NCBI RefSeq assembly: GCF_028583425.1
Contig: NC_072807.1
Coordinates: 31,625,001-31,689,000, forward strand
Reading direction: 5' to 3'
Origin: Eublepharis macularius
Lineage: Eukaryota; Chordata; Lepidosauria; Squamata; Eublepharidae
Length of the DNA: 64,000 nt
Below are positions 12,172 to 24,315 of the stretch, in pieces (positions within the stretch are counted from its first letter, which is position 1; the number at the start of each line of letters is the position of its first letter). Position numbers and translations under genes: made by a program. The notes under the pieces are model-generated. The model was not told the origin of the DNA. It made no database searches and worked only from the letters and a program-made list of their open reading frames with translations.

Positions 12172-12321
12172 GGCTGATTCCGCACACGTTGGATAATGCA
12201 CTTTCAATGCACTTTATCAATCGTTTGAGGTGGATTTTTTGTTTCACACATGAAAAAATCCATTCCAAATGACCTATAAAGAGGATTGGAAGTGCATTTT
12301 CCAACGTGTGTGGAATCACTC
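12172..12321. mobile_element. GGCTGATTCCGCACAC palindromic MITE (family E) copy 1
   Basis: Inverted arms GGCTGATTCCGCACACGTTG and CAACGTGTGTGGAATCAC enclose about 100 bp that is itself partly complementary. About 150 bp. Copy 2 lies in HEXA intron 13. Confidence 0.8.
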
Positions 12322-12330
12322 ATATTGTTC

Positions 12331-12635
12331 AGTTGGGGTAGCCCTATTGGTTTACTATAGTAAAACAAAACTGAAGTCCAGTGAGACCTTAAAAACCATC
12401 ACCATTTATTCCAGTAGAAAAGAGCAAGTGTCTAGCAGCACCTATAAGACTAACAAAATTTGTGGTAGAGTATGAGCTTTTGTGAGTCACAAATCCTGTT
12501 AGTTTTATAGGTGCTGCTGGACTCTTGCTCCTTTTAACTACTACAGATAGACTTAATATGGCTAACCATCTTGACCTAGCATCATTTATTCCAGTATGAG
12601 CTTTTGTGAGGCAGAGCTCACTTCTTCAGTTACAA
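12331..12635. repeat. Snap-back interspersed repeat, composite
   Basis: Contains CAGCAGCACCTATAAGACTA and its complement TTAGTTTTATAGGTGCTGCT, flanking GAGCTTTTGTGAGTCACA, plus a second partial copy ending GCTCACTTCTTCAG. Confidence 0.6.
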
Positions 12636-12927
12636 CATGAGAAAGAAAACGACACAGGTGTCATATAGACCTCTGGATGCATCCTACGTGGGAAACAGTA
12701 GAAAGAGCATCTGAAACAACGATAAATAGTATCAAAGTGATTTTAAGTCACCAAAGTTATCTGAATTGACCTCTTTTTGGATTTTCAAAACTTTGTTCAT
12801 ATAGGAGGCACCAAACCCGCTTTTGAGCTAACTTCTGAGCCTTTAACGTGCATTTGACATGCATTAATTGGTAGGGTGCATTTGCTTACGCAAGCCATCT
12901 CTCTGGCTGTGACCAGTTCCCCCAGAT

Positions 12928-13357
12928 CAGGGATCATTTCAAGGGGGAACACACAGGAACGCAGTTCCGACAGTTACCCAAAGAGGTCACATGTCAGGTG
13001 GCATTGCCCACCTTTGGCCATTTTGGGCCCGTTTCGGCCTGGATTGGGGCCGAAACGGCCTGGATCAGGCCTCTAACGGGTGGTGGATCACTCTCCCGCT
13101 CATCAGCGACCCGATCCTGACCATTTTGGGCCCCTTTTCAGCCATTTTCAGCCCCCTTTTGCCATTTTGGGCCCAATTTTGGCCCTGAATGGCCAGGATT
13201 GGGTCCAAAACAGCCAGGATAGGTGATGTCAGGGGTGTGTGGCACATGCAAATCAGTTAGACTAATGACACACTTCCTGCGATGGCAAGAGGCGTGGCAT
13301 ATGCTAATGAGTTATGCTAATGAGTTCCTCCAGTTCTTCTTCTATGAAATGACCCCC
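12928..13357. mobile_element. CAGGG-ended hAT-like MITE (family D) copy 2
   Basis: Starts CAGGGATCATTTCAAGGGGG, ends near TATGAAATGACCCC. The interior is closely similar to 9503-9894, with extra GGCCATTTTGGGCCC-type repeats. The right TSD is not clear. Confidence 0.75.
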
Positions 13358-15703
13358 ACCTCAGCTGATTTCTGACAATTCAATTGCTTTTCAAAGGACA
13401 ATTGGAAAGCAGAGCAGGCTTGGGGAGTTTTGGATCCGCTGGCCACTTGAACACATGCTTTTTTTGTCACCAGTTTTGTTGTTTGGTGGTCATGGGCTTG
13501 GAAAGTTCTTTCATACTCGGCTTACAATATCTATCCAATCATCATGACAAAGCAATGGAGGACTGGAATGACCTAGAAGGAATTAATAAGACAATCAACT
13601 GGCAGGAGAGGGGAAAAAATGAGTATACCTGGTCATAAATACCACCTAGTAATTGCCACCCTGTAGCTTTATTGGAGCAATCTGGGTTAATAATTAAATC
13701 CCCCAGCAGGGATCACCAGTCACTGGGGGTAAACACCAGATAAATTGCAGCGCTCTTAAAGGTCAGCAGCATGACAATTTACCCTTCTTAGCGTAATGGC
13801 GATGTGGAACTCTTAGGGGAGGCTGGGCAAAGGGCCAAGCCAAGGAGAAGGGAAAAGAGGGCCTATTTCTTGTTACCTCCACCCCACAATCCACATGTCC
13901 ATTCCCGCAGCCCTTTGCTGCACGACATATGGTCACGGCACCCATAAGTCCCTACAGGACTTTGGCCAAATACATGCAGATGGTTCAAATGGACAGTGGA
14001 ACCTGCCACCTGTGAAGCTGTGCATCTTCTCTGCTGTGTACAGCAGCGAGAGCCAATATGGCACCAGGATCGGAGAAACCGTATCTCGGCAACAGATTGT
14101 GTAATCCTAAACAGAGTTCTAAGTCCAGGGAAGTCAAACAGAGAGATTGGATGGAGCTATCTGTGTGTGCCTGGCTCAAGGTGCCACTCCGTCCTTGCCA
14201 TTTCGAATTAAAATTGAATACAGTGCAGGAAAAACTATTCTCTGCTCAAACCTGTTACTGTTAGAGTAGACCTGGAGTCTGCCCCTCCCAAGCATTTTTT
14301 AGAAAATGGATATGGTTTTTGCCCAGCAAGACTTCTGTTTGGCCACTGCAGATCTGATTAGTTGTGCATATTTTAAAAAAATTGCTTCCACAACAGCAGA
14401 CACCACAGCACAAGGATCTTCATGGCGTCACTGTGTGTGCAAGCAAGAAAAAATTTTTAAACAATACCTTCCCTTTAAAGGGCATCCTCTTCAACAGAGC
14501 TTCTGCCTGAAATGTTGAAGAGTTGCTATTAGAATTATACATTGCCTCGCTCCCTGCATTTTGTCGTTTGGCTTCCACCTCCTGCGGCAGCCATTTTGTG
14601 CTTGTGCCACCACACCGTGTCAGAATTCCAATGATGCCCACAGCCTCGAACAGGTTGAGGAACTCCTGGAGGAGACAATAGTGAGCAGAACGGACAATAG
14701 TGAGCAGAAGTAGTGAGCAATAGTCTCCCTGGAGGAGGCATTAGTGAGCAGAACGGACCTGTGGCCTGGTTTGATATAAGGCAGCTTGATATGGTAGGAA
14801 GATGGCACCTGAACCTAGGTTTTGACCATTGATGTCAGGACCAGAAGACAAGTGCTCCCTCACGGAGGCTTTTGTGGTAACCCAGCAGGTTCCGTTCAGA
14901 GAAATGGTTCTCTCAGCTTTCCTGATGCTTGGAAGGTTTTTCGATTACTGCTGAATGATGACTAGAGCCGAGTGAATAATATTGTTAGCAATGCCTCTTA
15001 CTGAGTCAGCTGTGAGGGAGCTAGATAAGATCCTTAAAGATAAAGATGTTCAGCCCCAAAAGCATCCCACAGGATCATGTTTCATCACCAGCATAATCTC
15101 TGGAGGTCCAGCTCTGAGTGCTCTACCATGTGAGCTATGGTGGCTGATGGGGACAGGGCCTTCTTTTCAGTGGCCCCCAGGTCTTGGCCATCCAGGTTTG
15201 CCTGCCCTGCCTCCTTCCTTGATGAATTTAAACTATCAGTTCCAAACTTTATCTTTTTAGCAGAATTTTTGATGGTGCTGCCGATCAATAGTCTTTTTGT
15301 TTTCTTCTGTGCTGTTTATTATTATTTCCTTTCCTGCTGTTTTATTATCGTTTCATTACGATTATTTGTAATATTCAACGCCTCTTCTCATTAATTCTGC
15401 ACTGTTCTTCTGCTTTGACATGATGATGATGTGTTTTCACATTTTGAACCAACTTTCATGGGTCATTTTGATGGAATATAAGTATTTGAGAGGGGGGCTA
15501 GATAAAGCGACTTCATGTGTTTATTAACTCACGTATTTTAAAGATATAGAAACTACTTTTCATTACCAACCTCCCCTCCTTTTCCTGTGTTTTTGGAGAG
15601 GTCTTCTACTTTCTATTCTATTGGTTCACAAAGGGAGCCTCTTCTGCTGACATGCTCTCAGAGTAACAAACACAGTGGACGCATCCTGTTGTGTCATATA
15701 TCC
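13358..15703. other. Intergenic, mostly nothing recognised
   Basis: No gene supported. A degenerate short tandem (AATAGTGAGCAGAACGGAC and variants) lies at 14675-14760. The block around GCAGCCATTTTGTG (14586-14640) recurs near 21577. 15085-15245 resembles a LINE 3' end but is too weak to call. Confidence 0.4.
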
Positions 15704-15912
15704 AGAGGAGTTAGCCGTGTTAGTCTGGAGTAGCAACATCAAAAAGAGTCCAGTAGCACCTTTAAGACTAACCAACTTTACTGTAGCACAAGCTTTCAAG
15801 AATCACAGTTCTCTTCATCAGATCTCTTGCATCTGACGAAGAGAACTGTGATTCTCGAAAGCTTATGCTACAGTAAAGTTGGTTAGTCTTAAAGGTGCTA
15901 CTAGACTCTTTT
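15704..15912. repeat. Snap-back repeat with about 75-bp inverted arms
   Basis: AGCACCTTTAAGACTAACCA to CACAGTTCTCTTCATCAG, then a short loop and the almost exact reverse complement ending TTAGTCTTAAAGGTGCTACT. Preceded by GTTAGCCGTGTTAGTCTGG. A transcript would form a long hairpin. A near-identical copy lies in ARIH1 intron 1 (55270). Confidence 0.85.
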
Positions 15913-16098
15913 CGATCCTGTTGTGTGAGAGCCATGTCTCTGCCTGAGTCTGAGGGCTATAAAGTGGATGCTAGCTCTTTCTGCCTTCAGTGTTAGAAAC
16001 ACAAAATGCCAGCATTCTACTTGGAGCCCCTCAAAGCATGGAGAGACCTAGAAGTGACCAATCTGGCTGCTTTTTCAAATGATTTAAAAAGAAAATTA

Positions 16099-16187
16099 CA
16101 GTGCAGACCTAAGCAGAGTTATACCTGTCCAAGCCCACTGTCTTCAAGGGACTTAGAAGGGCTTCACTCTGCTTAGAACTGCACTGT
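16099..16187. mobile_element. Short palindromic MITE (family F)
   Basis: CAGTGCAGACCTAAGCAGAG at left, CTCTGCTTAGAACTGCACTG at right; 89 bp. Other copies at 18778, 51611, 51702 and 63393. Confidence 0.75.
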
Positions 16188-16473
16188 AAAGATAGTTGGT
16201 GCTTCTTGAATTTGCATCTTTCTTCTTTGTCTCTTTTGTCCGTGTTCACTTCACAGAGTTGCTAAAACAGGAAAAATCTTTTAACTGCCCCTGTATCCCA
16301 TGGAGACTGCATTCGATTCTCCTTGGTTTTGAAGTAAACTCTCGATGAATCAATTGCCCTGTTTTTTAAATTTTTGCTTTTTTGTAAACAGTGTGCGGGA
16401 TACAAAAGTCCCTTACATATGCATTGGCATCTCTAGCAACTCACTCCTTTTAATTAACTCTTCCTTTCCCCAT

Positions 16474-16749
16474 GGCACAGAGTGGTAAGCTGCAGTACTG
16501 CAGTCCAAGCTCTGCTCACGACCTGAGTTTGATCCCGGTGGAAGCTGGGTTCAGGTGGCCAGCTCAAGGTTGACTCAGCCTTCCATCCTTCTGAGGTCGG
16601 TAAAATGAGTACTCGGTTTCCTGGGGGTAAAGTGTAGATGAGATTGGGGAAGGCAATGGCAAACCACCCCGTAAAAAGTCTGTCAAGAAAATGTGATGCA
16701 ACATCCCGCCCATGGGTCAGTAATGACTCGGTGCTTGCACAGGGGACTA
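16474..16749 (+). repeat. tRNA-derived SINE of a second type
   Basis: Head GGCACAGAGTGGTAAGCTGC with box-B-like GACCTGAGTTTGATCCCGG. The body has GGGGAAGGCAATGGCAAACC and ends GTAATGACTCGGTGCTTGC. Only one clear copy in the window. Confidence 0.7.
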
Positions 16750-17606
16750 CCTCCCCCCCTTTGATATTTATTCCGCACACACACACCCCATCCTGAGATG
16801 GCAACAGAGGAAAAGACTCATTTGGGGTTGGGACCTTTCTGTGCTGTTCAGTTGTTCACATTCTCACAATCATCTGTCAGCAAAACTGAAATGCATGTTC
16901 CACATGGCACTTCACATCCTGTTATATTCCCCATAAAAATGCTGACCCCCCCACACCACTATTGGTTTACTTGGAAGTAAGTCACCGTCAGTAAATTCTC
17001 TTCTCCCTGTAGCTTTTGAAGTCTAATCAATAACTTCCTGTTCTCTAACAACCAAAGCTTATACCCTGGAAATCTTGGTGGTCTTTAAGAGGCTACTGAA
17101 CTCAAATCTTACTCTGCTAACAGCCATGACACATGTGAACCAATTGTTAAATCCCCCAAGAACTGATAGTTAAGCAATGCTTTTCACTTTGCAGCCAAAG
17201 CCATTGTTTATTATTTTTATTATAGCAGCACAATTGCAAAACTTAAAAAAAAAACCAAGAAAGAAATTTCCTGCACAGCTCCCACCCATGTATTATGATT
17301 TGTTCTGTAAAACATTCCTGGGATTTGTATCTCAAATACAAAGGGGTGCCCTCCTGAATAATTTGCTTCAGGTGCCAAAATGCCTCGGGACTAGCTCTGC
17401 CCTCTGTCTTAAACAAAGATTAAGACACTTACAGCAGCAACATTGCCAATATGTTTTCCTGGTAAGGCTCCTGTGCATTTAACAGCCATGTGACTGCTGA
17501 CATGTAAATACAGCTATTGGAACAGTTTCCGCTTAATTTCTGTTTATCCTATAGCTGTTAAAGGCAGAAGAGTCCTCCTGGTAAGAAATATGGCAACCCG
17601 AGGGAC

Positions 17607-17946
17607 TAGAGATGGGCACGAACTGGAAAAAACCGAACCATGCGGTTCGTGGTTAGTCAAATTTCATGAACCACGAACTTTCACGAATCTGCCCCTGGTT
17701 TGTGAACCAGTTCGTTTGGTTCGTGAAAACGTCACATCCGGGCCAGCAGAAGGTCTGCAGGAAGTCCATCCCGTTGCCTAGGAAACTGACTGATTGGCAC
17801 CAGGCTGTCTGCAGTCATGAACCAAAAAATCCCCAAACGAACCAGCATAAAGTTCATGGTCATTCATCGGAAATGGGATCTGACAAACCACGGTTCGCGA
17901 ACCACGAACCTGGTTCATGCTTAATTTTGGTTCGTTCCCATCTCTA
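17607..17946. mobile_element. hAT-like MITE, family A copy 2 with TSD
   Basis: TAGAGATGGGCACGAAC ... GTTCCCATCTCTA, 340 bp. Flanks CGAGGGAC (17599-17606) and CTAGGGAC (17947-17954) match at 7 of 8, an 8-bp hAT-type duplication. Confidence 0.88.
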
Positions 17947-18777
17947 CTAGGGACTGGAGCTGCTACTGCTTCTGGATTCTGCTCCCAGCTTACTGCAACT
18001 TTACCTAGTTACAGACCGCGAGAATTCCAGGAATCTCATTTTTCCCTTTTAGAACAGAGACTTACCCAAGGTCCCTGAAAAGCCAATTTCTGCCTGTCAA
18101 ACTCAGCCAAATGACCATCCGTTAACAGTTAATGGGCTTCGGATGAGTACAGGGGTATTGACAGGTTGTTTGTGTCTCTTTAAAAGCCAGCTAATGAATT
18201 GGATTGCGGCTATTGATCCTGCACTTCCTTTCTGCACCTCTTATCCCTCTGTTCTTCATTACAGGGCTGTCCGGCTTCATTAAAACCGGCTGCTCATTTA
18301 ATCTTTGCAGTAGGTGGCAAGGATGCGAGCTGTCTTTATTCAGAAGCGTCCCGAGATATGCTCCGAGAGAGTCTGCAGACTTGCGATTCCTCTGCATTTG
18401 TGTCCAACAACTAGGGTTGCCAACAGGCCAAGAGGAAAAATATTCTGTCCCTTTAAGCTTGCTCAGAGGGATGTTGGTGACTGTAAAAGATTTTACAGCA
18501 GCGAAAGTACAGCTAGTCTGGGCGTGCTGATCCTCTATTAGCGGGCCCTTTCCCTTCTTCTCTGCTGCCTGTGGACAGCCTACTGGATTTTTTATTATTT
18601 TGCAACTACAGACTAACACGGCTAACTCCTCTGAATTAGAATTGTGGAAAACTCCGTTTTAATCCAGAAAGTTCACTAGTTTTGCTAAGAGAATTAATGT
18701 ATGATGGGTGGGGAATTTTAGGTTTTGCCAAGACAGTCGTTCAGCTTTGTGAGATGGGGAAGATATTAAATCTTTTA

Positions 18778-18865
18778 CAGTGCAATCCTAAGCAGAGTTA
18801 CACCTTTTAAAGTCCACTAAGATCAATGGGCTTAGAACAGTATATCTCTTCTTAGGATTGCAGTG
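18778..18865. mobile_element. Short palindromic MITE (family F)
   Basis: CAGTGCAATCCTAAGCAGAG at left and CTTCTTAGGATTGCAGTG at right, 88 bp. A GACTAACACGGCTAACTCCT fragment of the snap-back repeat lies just upstream at 18605-18640. Confidence 0.75.
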
Positions 18866-19036
18866 TTAACGCTTTAAACTGAAAATTGTTTTGTTCTCCT
18901 GAGCTCTTGCAGGAGATGGAAGACTTCCTGAAGTTTTCCTCCTAGCCACAGTTTGCTATGATATGTGAATTCCAGCACTACAAGAAACTGTAGTTGATTT
19001 CTTGCCTGTATAGCATAGGGCAGCTCATGCGGTTCT

Positions 19037-19190
19037 CCCTTCTTTCACTTCATTCTCACAACAACCCTGTGAGGTAGGTTAGGCTGAGAGAAGGTGACTG
19101 GCTGAATGTTGCCCAGTGACTTCATAACTGAGTAGATATTCAAACCCAAATCTCTCCAGTTCAACATTCTAACAACTACAACACAGTGGC
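19037..19190 (-). repeat. tRNA-derived SINE (ACAACCCTGTGAGGTAGG type)
   Basis: Minus-strand copy. The plus-strand text has CTCACAACAACCCTGTGAGG and ends at the tRNA-like head complement TTCTAACAACTACAACACAG. Confidence 0.7.
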
Positions 19191-19587
19191 TGTTGGAGGA
19201 GGCACAAACTGTTGTTACCTTGTTTTGTTTTGTTGGCAACAGGGCTCTTAAGCTGAAAGATCTATCCCAGATCAGTATATTCACAAAATATGAGCCTTTT
19301 GCCAGGGGAAAAAAAAGTAAAGTGCTAAATCTCGGAGAAGCAAATTGCCATAAATATTTGATATTGCAGGACTCTGTAAAAGCTGGCACAATAATTATAT
19401 AACTTAAAGCTGCACAAAATTCCTCTTGTATTTATGCACAATTTCGATTCTCTTTCTTTAAATGTTGGTCGACTCAAATAAAAGATTTGGCATGTGCCTT
19501 GAAAGACTGAAATCCATAGAGATATAAATATATAGATACAGACCAGATAGGTAGTTTTCATCTATTATATTTTTTATCCTATGCTTC

Positions 19588-19765
19588 CTCCAAGCTCATG
19601 GCAGCACACCTTGTGCCCCATCTCTTACATTTTGTCCTTACAACAACCCTGTGAGGTAGGTTACAGTAAGAGACAGCAGCTGTCTGTAAGCCGCTTTATG
19701 GTAGAGTGGGGATTTGAACCTGGATTTCCACGATCCTAGTCCACATCTCCAACCACTGTGCCAGC
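19588..19765 (-). repeat. tRNA-derived SINE (ACAACCCTGTGAGGTAGG type)
   Basis: Minus-strand copy with CAACAACCCTGTGAGGTAGG, GGGGATTTGAACCTGGATTT and CTCCAACCACTGTGCCAGC. Confidence 0.7.
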
Positions 19766-20666
19766 ACTAAAATGAGGAGATATACCCCTACATAAATCTG
19801 TGAAGTCTTTGGGTTTTCAAGCAGGACCACAAAATAACTGACATCAAACACAGCAGAGCAAAAGGACTTTTCTGCAGAGAGAGAGAGAGAGAATAATTTT
19901 CTGTGCATGAAAAACTCACAGCCCAAATGGCTAGAAAGAGTCGGGAAGACGGACCCATTGATTTACTCATCAATACGTTTGACTTTTTCTCATTGACAGC
20001 AAAAACAGACTGCTCTCCAGTTCCAGCTACTTGAGATGATCAAAGCAGAAAGGTTCAGAGAGGGGAAAAATACAGTTCTAATTGAAAAACGTAAGACTTA
20101 AGACCGCTCCCTTGAAGAATCAATTTGTGGTCCATATTTAGACCTCCAGCTTGTCCTTAAGACTTTGAGCTGGGGTGGGGGAGAAGGACATGAAGCTCTA
20201 CACATAAGTACATAATTGCAAATAATCTTTCTGTTCAAGAGGAAAATGGAAAATAAGACTTGCCACTGGAAATGGAGACTATAAAATGGAAGCCCATTGG
20301 CAAGAGAGATAGCCATTAGCCAATGAAACCTTACCTAGCCTCTTTACCCGCCTGTGAGTTAGAGCATCGGCCTGATTCTTGAGCCACTAATGTAGTGGTA
20401 AGCAGCAAGAGAGCTTTCTAAACCTTTTGAAATTGCTCTCTCTGATTACTGACAATGGGTCTATCCACTATAGATCTGGACTGAAGGCCTCAGAGTCAAA
20501 AGGATGCTAATGTCTCCTAATGGCTGTGGAGTGTGGCTGTTCCCTTGGTAGACGGTAATTGGTCATTGTTAGGAGAGAGTCTCCTGATAGCTTGGTCTTA
20601 AGGGGAGCTTGGAGAAGGTGAATGCGGTTTGAGTTTAGAAGAGTCAGCGGCAAGAAGTCTGTGAAG
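19766..20666. other. Intergenic, nothing recognised
   Basis: A (GA)n tract lies at 19878-19893; otherwise no feature supported. Confidence 0.4.
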
Positions 20667-20885
20667 TCTTAAGTGCCAACCCCCAGGTGGGGCCTGGAAA
20701 TCTCCCGAAACTACAACTGACCTCCAGTCTACAGAGATCAATTCCCCTGGAGAAAATGGCTACTTTGGAGGGCGGAGTCTATGGTATTATACCCCATTGA
20801 GGTCCCTCCCCTCTTTCAAACTCCTCGCTTTCCAGGCTTCACCCTTAATCTTCAGGAATTTCCCAATGTGGGGTTGGCAACCCTA
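20667..20885. mobile_element. GGGTTGCCA-type MITE (family C)
   Basis: CCAGGTGGGGCCTGGAAATC, CCCCTGGAGAAAATGGCTAC, ending GGGGTTGGCAACCCT. Same layout as 8602-8828. Confidence 0.75.
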
Positions 20886-22895
20886 GAAGGGAAACAGAAA
20901 GGTTGAGAGAAGACACCCCCAAATTTCACTTTTGAAGCTGCCTGATACTGATTCCGACTAGTTCTCCATTTAAGTCGATGATGTCTACTCCAGCAATCCC
21001 CAATGTGTAACTCAGGTGTGCAGGAGAACCAGGTCCCCTGCTATAATGGGACACCTCCCACCCCTGCCTCTAATCTTCCGCTGCTGCCCATTGTAGCAGC
21101 AGAGGAAACTGGGGAGGGGGGAGTGACCTCATGGTGATGTTAAACCTCACTTCTGGCTGCATGACTGGAAGTGGCATCATACATTGCTGCGATGCTCTGC
21201 AGCCCTCTGAAACTTTGTGGTAAAACCATAGAGTTTGGAGGGAGGGCTGTACAGCAGTATAATTACACCATGACATCACTTGCAGTTACGTGACCAGAAG
21301 CGATATTGTGACACTGCATGCCCCTAAAACTTCTGGGCTGGCAACCCTTCACGGGAGCCATGTTGCCTATCAATTCCTTGGCCCATTTGCTCATTTAAGG
21401 ATCTCTTCCTTGAAGCAAGGAAATAGCCTTCCTGGCTTTCCTCCGCCTCATTGGAACAGGTGGCTCAGGAAACATCAGCTTTGAGTCTGCAGGGAGTACC
21501 CATTTGGAAAGAGCTGCCTTTATTGCAGGAGGATGCTTGGCTTGTAGTTTCTCAACATTTGGCCGCAGCGTGCTGTGGCAGCCATTTTGTGACTGCCCTC
21601 CATAACGGCCATTTTGTGGTGCCACCCATTACTCAACTTCAGAATCCCCAGTGTGCCCCCACTCTGGGGACTGGAGACTCCTGATCTAATCCAAGGGGCA
21701 ATACTCTCTGGGTAAAGAAGGGCCTATGCCCGCACCAGACCCCTTTAAGATGGAGTTGCCGGGGCCTTCTGCATTCGAAACACCTGCTCTGCTCTGAGCC
21801 ATGTCCTCCTCTAGTTCTACCTGTGGCTGCCATCTAATCCTTAGCCCAATTTAAATGCGTCCTTATCCCTCCATGACACGGGTGCGTTGGGCTGCGATGT
21901 TCAGCTCACACTAGGAAGAAGAGCTCATGGCTCAACCATTTCCCAATGGTAATTTCGCATAAACCCACAGAGAGCAGTCCTGCAGAGTGGCCATGGCAAC
22001 CAGTTGCTGCCACAGAGGGATGGACTCCCCACCTGTGGAGCCTAACCTGCCCCCTCCCCTTCCTTTCCCGGCCACTCACCTGCCAGCACCCCAAAGCCGT
22101 AACAGCTGTATCATAGCAACCAGGAGAGTCCCTGCGAATTCAACGGGCAACGGTTGCTAGGAAGCCAACTTGCCCTTTCATTTTCCAATGGCCGCTTTCG
22201 GTGTTGGCTCGGCGTAGCTTGCAAGAATAAGAGAGTGAAATGTGGTACCCTCTGCGGCAAAGGTTGAACGGGCTGGCTGCTCCCTCTGCTCCACATTCAC
22301 TGAACAGAGATGCAGAAGATTTCCGAGCCATTGTCCTTTCCTCTTATCCGTGTTGGATAAAGATCCAGAGATGAGCTCAGGAAGGAACAGATGCGGTAGT
22401 GCTAGGAGGCAACATCAAGGGAAGGCCTTAGCCTTGCGCCCAGTTTGTTGGCCCTCCAGGTCCTGATGCAGCAGAGCTCTTCTTATGTTCTTATAGGCCA
22501 ATGAGTTCCATTATTTGTTTTAACATAGATCTGCAGAATTTTCATCCATGGCACCTTAGATCTGTCACCAACTATGAAGAATTAAATTAATCCGTGCTCT
22601 GGGTATTCTTTTTTTCTCCTTAACCACAGAACTATCTTTGCAGGGAAACAAAGCAATGGATCTAAGTTCCTGCTTCCCAAACAGCTTGACTGAGCTTGAT
22701 TTCCTTTGGACGAGAAAGCCTGGGAGATTTGTAGTGGCGTGTGGGTCCTGTTTGTTTTTAGGAGCTGAGTGGAGGAAAACAGGCACTCCTGCGCAGCAGC
22801 GCTTCTGTGACCCCAGTGCAGATCCTGCACCCCATGACGCTTCATCTTCTGCCAGCTCACAGCTGCTTTTTGCTTCTCCACTGTCTGGCCCAAGG
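20886..22895. other. Intergenic, repeat-derived in part, no gene
   Basis: 21000-21350 resembles an old MITE (ends GGCTGGCAACCCT). 21560-21660 shares GGCAGCCATTTTGTG and following sequence with 14586-14640. No exon supported. Confidence 0.4.
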
Positions 22896-22901
22896 TCATG
22901 G

Positions 22902-23175
22902 GAGTACGGCACAGTGGAAGAGCATCTGCTTGGTATGCAGAAGGTCCAGTGTTCAATCCCCGGCATCTCCACTTGACAGGATCCGGTAGTAGGTGATGAG
23001 GAGCCTGGAGAGCTGTTGCACCAGAGTAGACAACACTGACTTGCTAGACAAGGATCTCATTGAGTAGAAGGCAGGGTTCATGCGTCCACGTAAGCTTCCT
23101 TGCAAGTGGGAATTTGAACCTACATCTTCCTGACTCTAGTCCAACACTCTAACCACTACACTATACAGCCTCTCC
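22902..23175. repeat. Two abutting SINEs in opposite orientation
   Basis: 22902-23085 plus strand: AGTGGAAGAGCATCTGCTTG, GTTCAATCCCCGGCATCT. 23095-23175 minus strand: GGGAATTTGAACCTACATCT, CACTCTAACCACTACACTAT (complement of the tRNA-like head). Confidence 0.7.
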
Positions 23176-23265
23176 TCCATAGCCATTAAGAAATGTTAAC
23201 CCCTTTTTGACCATAGGACACAACCCAAATCAGGTGTGTGACTTTAGGCCAAACTGAGCACAACT

Positions 23266-23479
23266 GGACTGTTTCCAGATGGCTTACCTGAAGCCGCTTC
23301 ATGCCGCAATGTTGTGGATCGTGCCGGGGAAAACGTGAAATATCACGTTTTCTCGCGCGAGTTTTGCACAACGTCACGCAAAACTCGCACGAGAAAACGC
23401 AATATTTTGCATTTTCCCCGGCACGATCCACAACATTGCGGCATGGAGCAGCTTCAGGTAAGCCATCTGGAAACGGCCC
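23266..23479. mobile_element. Large palindromic MITE (family G)
   Basis: Arms of about 80 bp: GTTTCCAGATGGCTTACCTG at left, CAGGTAAGCCATCTGGAAAC at right, with inner CCGCAATGTTGTGGATCGTG / CACGATCCACAACATTGCGG. CpG-rich centre (TCTCGCGCGAGTTTTGC). Only a few mismatches between arms suggest a fairly young insertion. Confidence 0.85.
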
Positions 23480-24189
23480 TGATGTTTGCGTAGCACCCTG
23501 GCAGGAATTTCACAACCCTATCAAAGTCACAGTCGTTGAACTACCAGATTTTTTAATTTGCATTTTTCTAAATAAAAGTGTTCATTTTTGTTGCCCACAT
23601 CTTCAAGCCCCCTTTAATTCTTTATATGCACCCCTTTATATGTACCCCTTTCTCATCTCTAATGTTGTTCGGATTTTAAAATGCAAGCAAAATTTCCCAG
23701 AGAACTGACTCAGCAACAAGATCACCAGCTTTGCTTGGAGAAGCAATTCAGCGAACATCTTGTTGGATCCGGTTTGGTGGGAGCTGTAGAGTGAAAACGT
23801 ATCTTGCCTCCCTCTAGATGCTAAACAGCTCAGTTCACGGAGCAAAATGCATTGGGCTAGGAGGCCACAGTTTACCCCATGTGCAAAGGGACAGCAACTT
23901 TTACAATTAGAAAGCTGTAATCGTCATAAAAATTGCCTTGCACACACACCACCCCCAAGGAAGTGCCAAAGTAAAAGGGCCATTCCCCAGAGCAGTAGTG
24001 CCATCTGCTGGCCTTCCAGCCAAACTGCTAGCTACCACTACGGATCAATACCAGAATAAAAGAAGTCACAAGAAGTGTCAGGAGTGTGGTATGTACGTAC
24101 CTCTTAGAATGTGGTAGAACAGTGATGCTATTGAGAGTTGATTAAAAGTGGGCGGAGAAAGGGAAATTAGACCCCCTCCCTGGACTTGT

Positions 24190-24315
24190 ATCATTTTTAT
24201 TCCATCCTTCCTCCAAAGAGCTTGGGGTGGCATACCTGACTCTCCTGTCCGCATTTTATCTTCACCACTCTGTAAGGAAGGGTAGAATAAACATGACTGG
24301 CCAAAGTTCACCCAG
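24190..24315 (-). repeat. SINE fragment
   Basis: AGAGCTTGGGGTGGCATACC and ATTTTATCTTCACCACTCTG match the tail half of the ACAACCCTGTGAGG-type SINE. Confidence 0.5.

Noticed and set aside
22565-22972. 135-codon minus-strand frame
   Set aside because: Its start overlaps a tRNA-derived SINE (ARG-type Ser/Cys-rich translation of the SINE head); no family signal.
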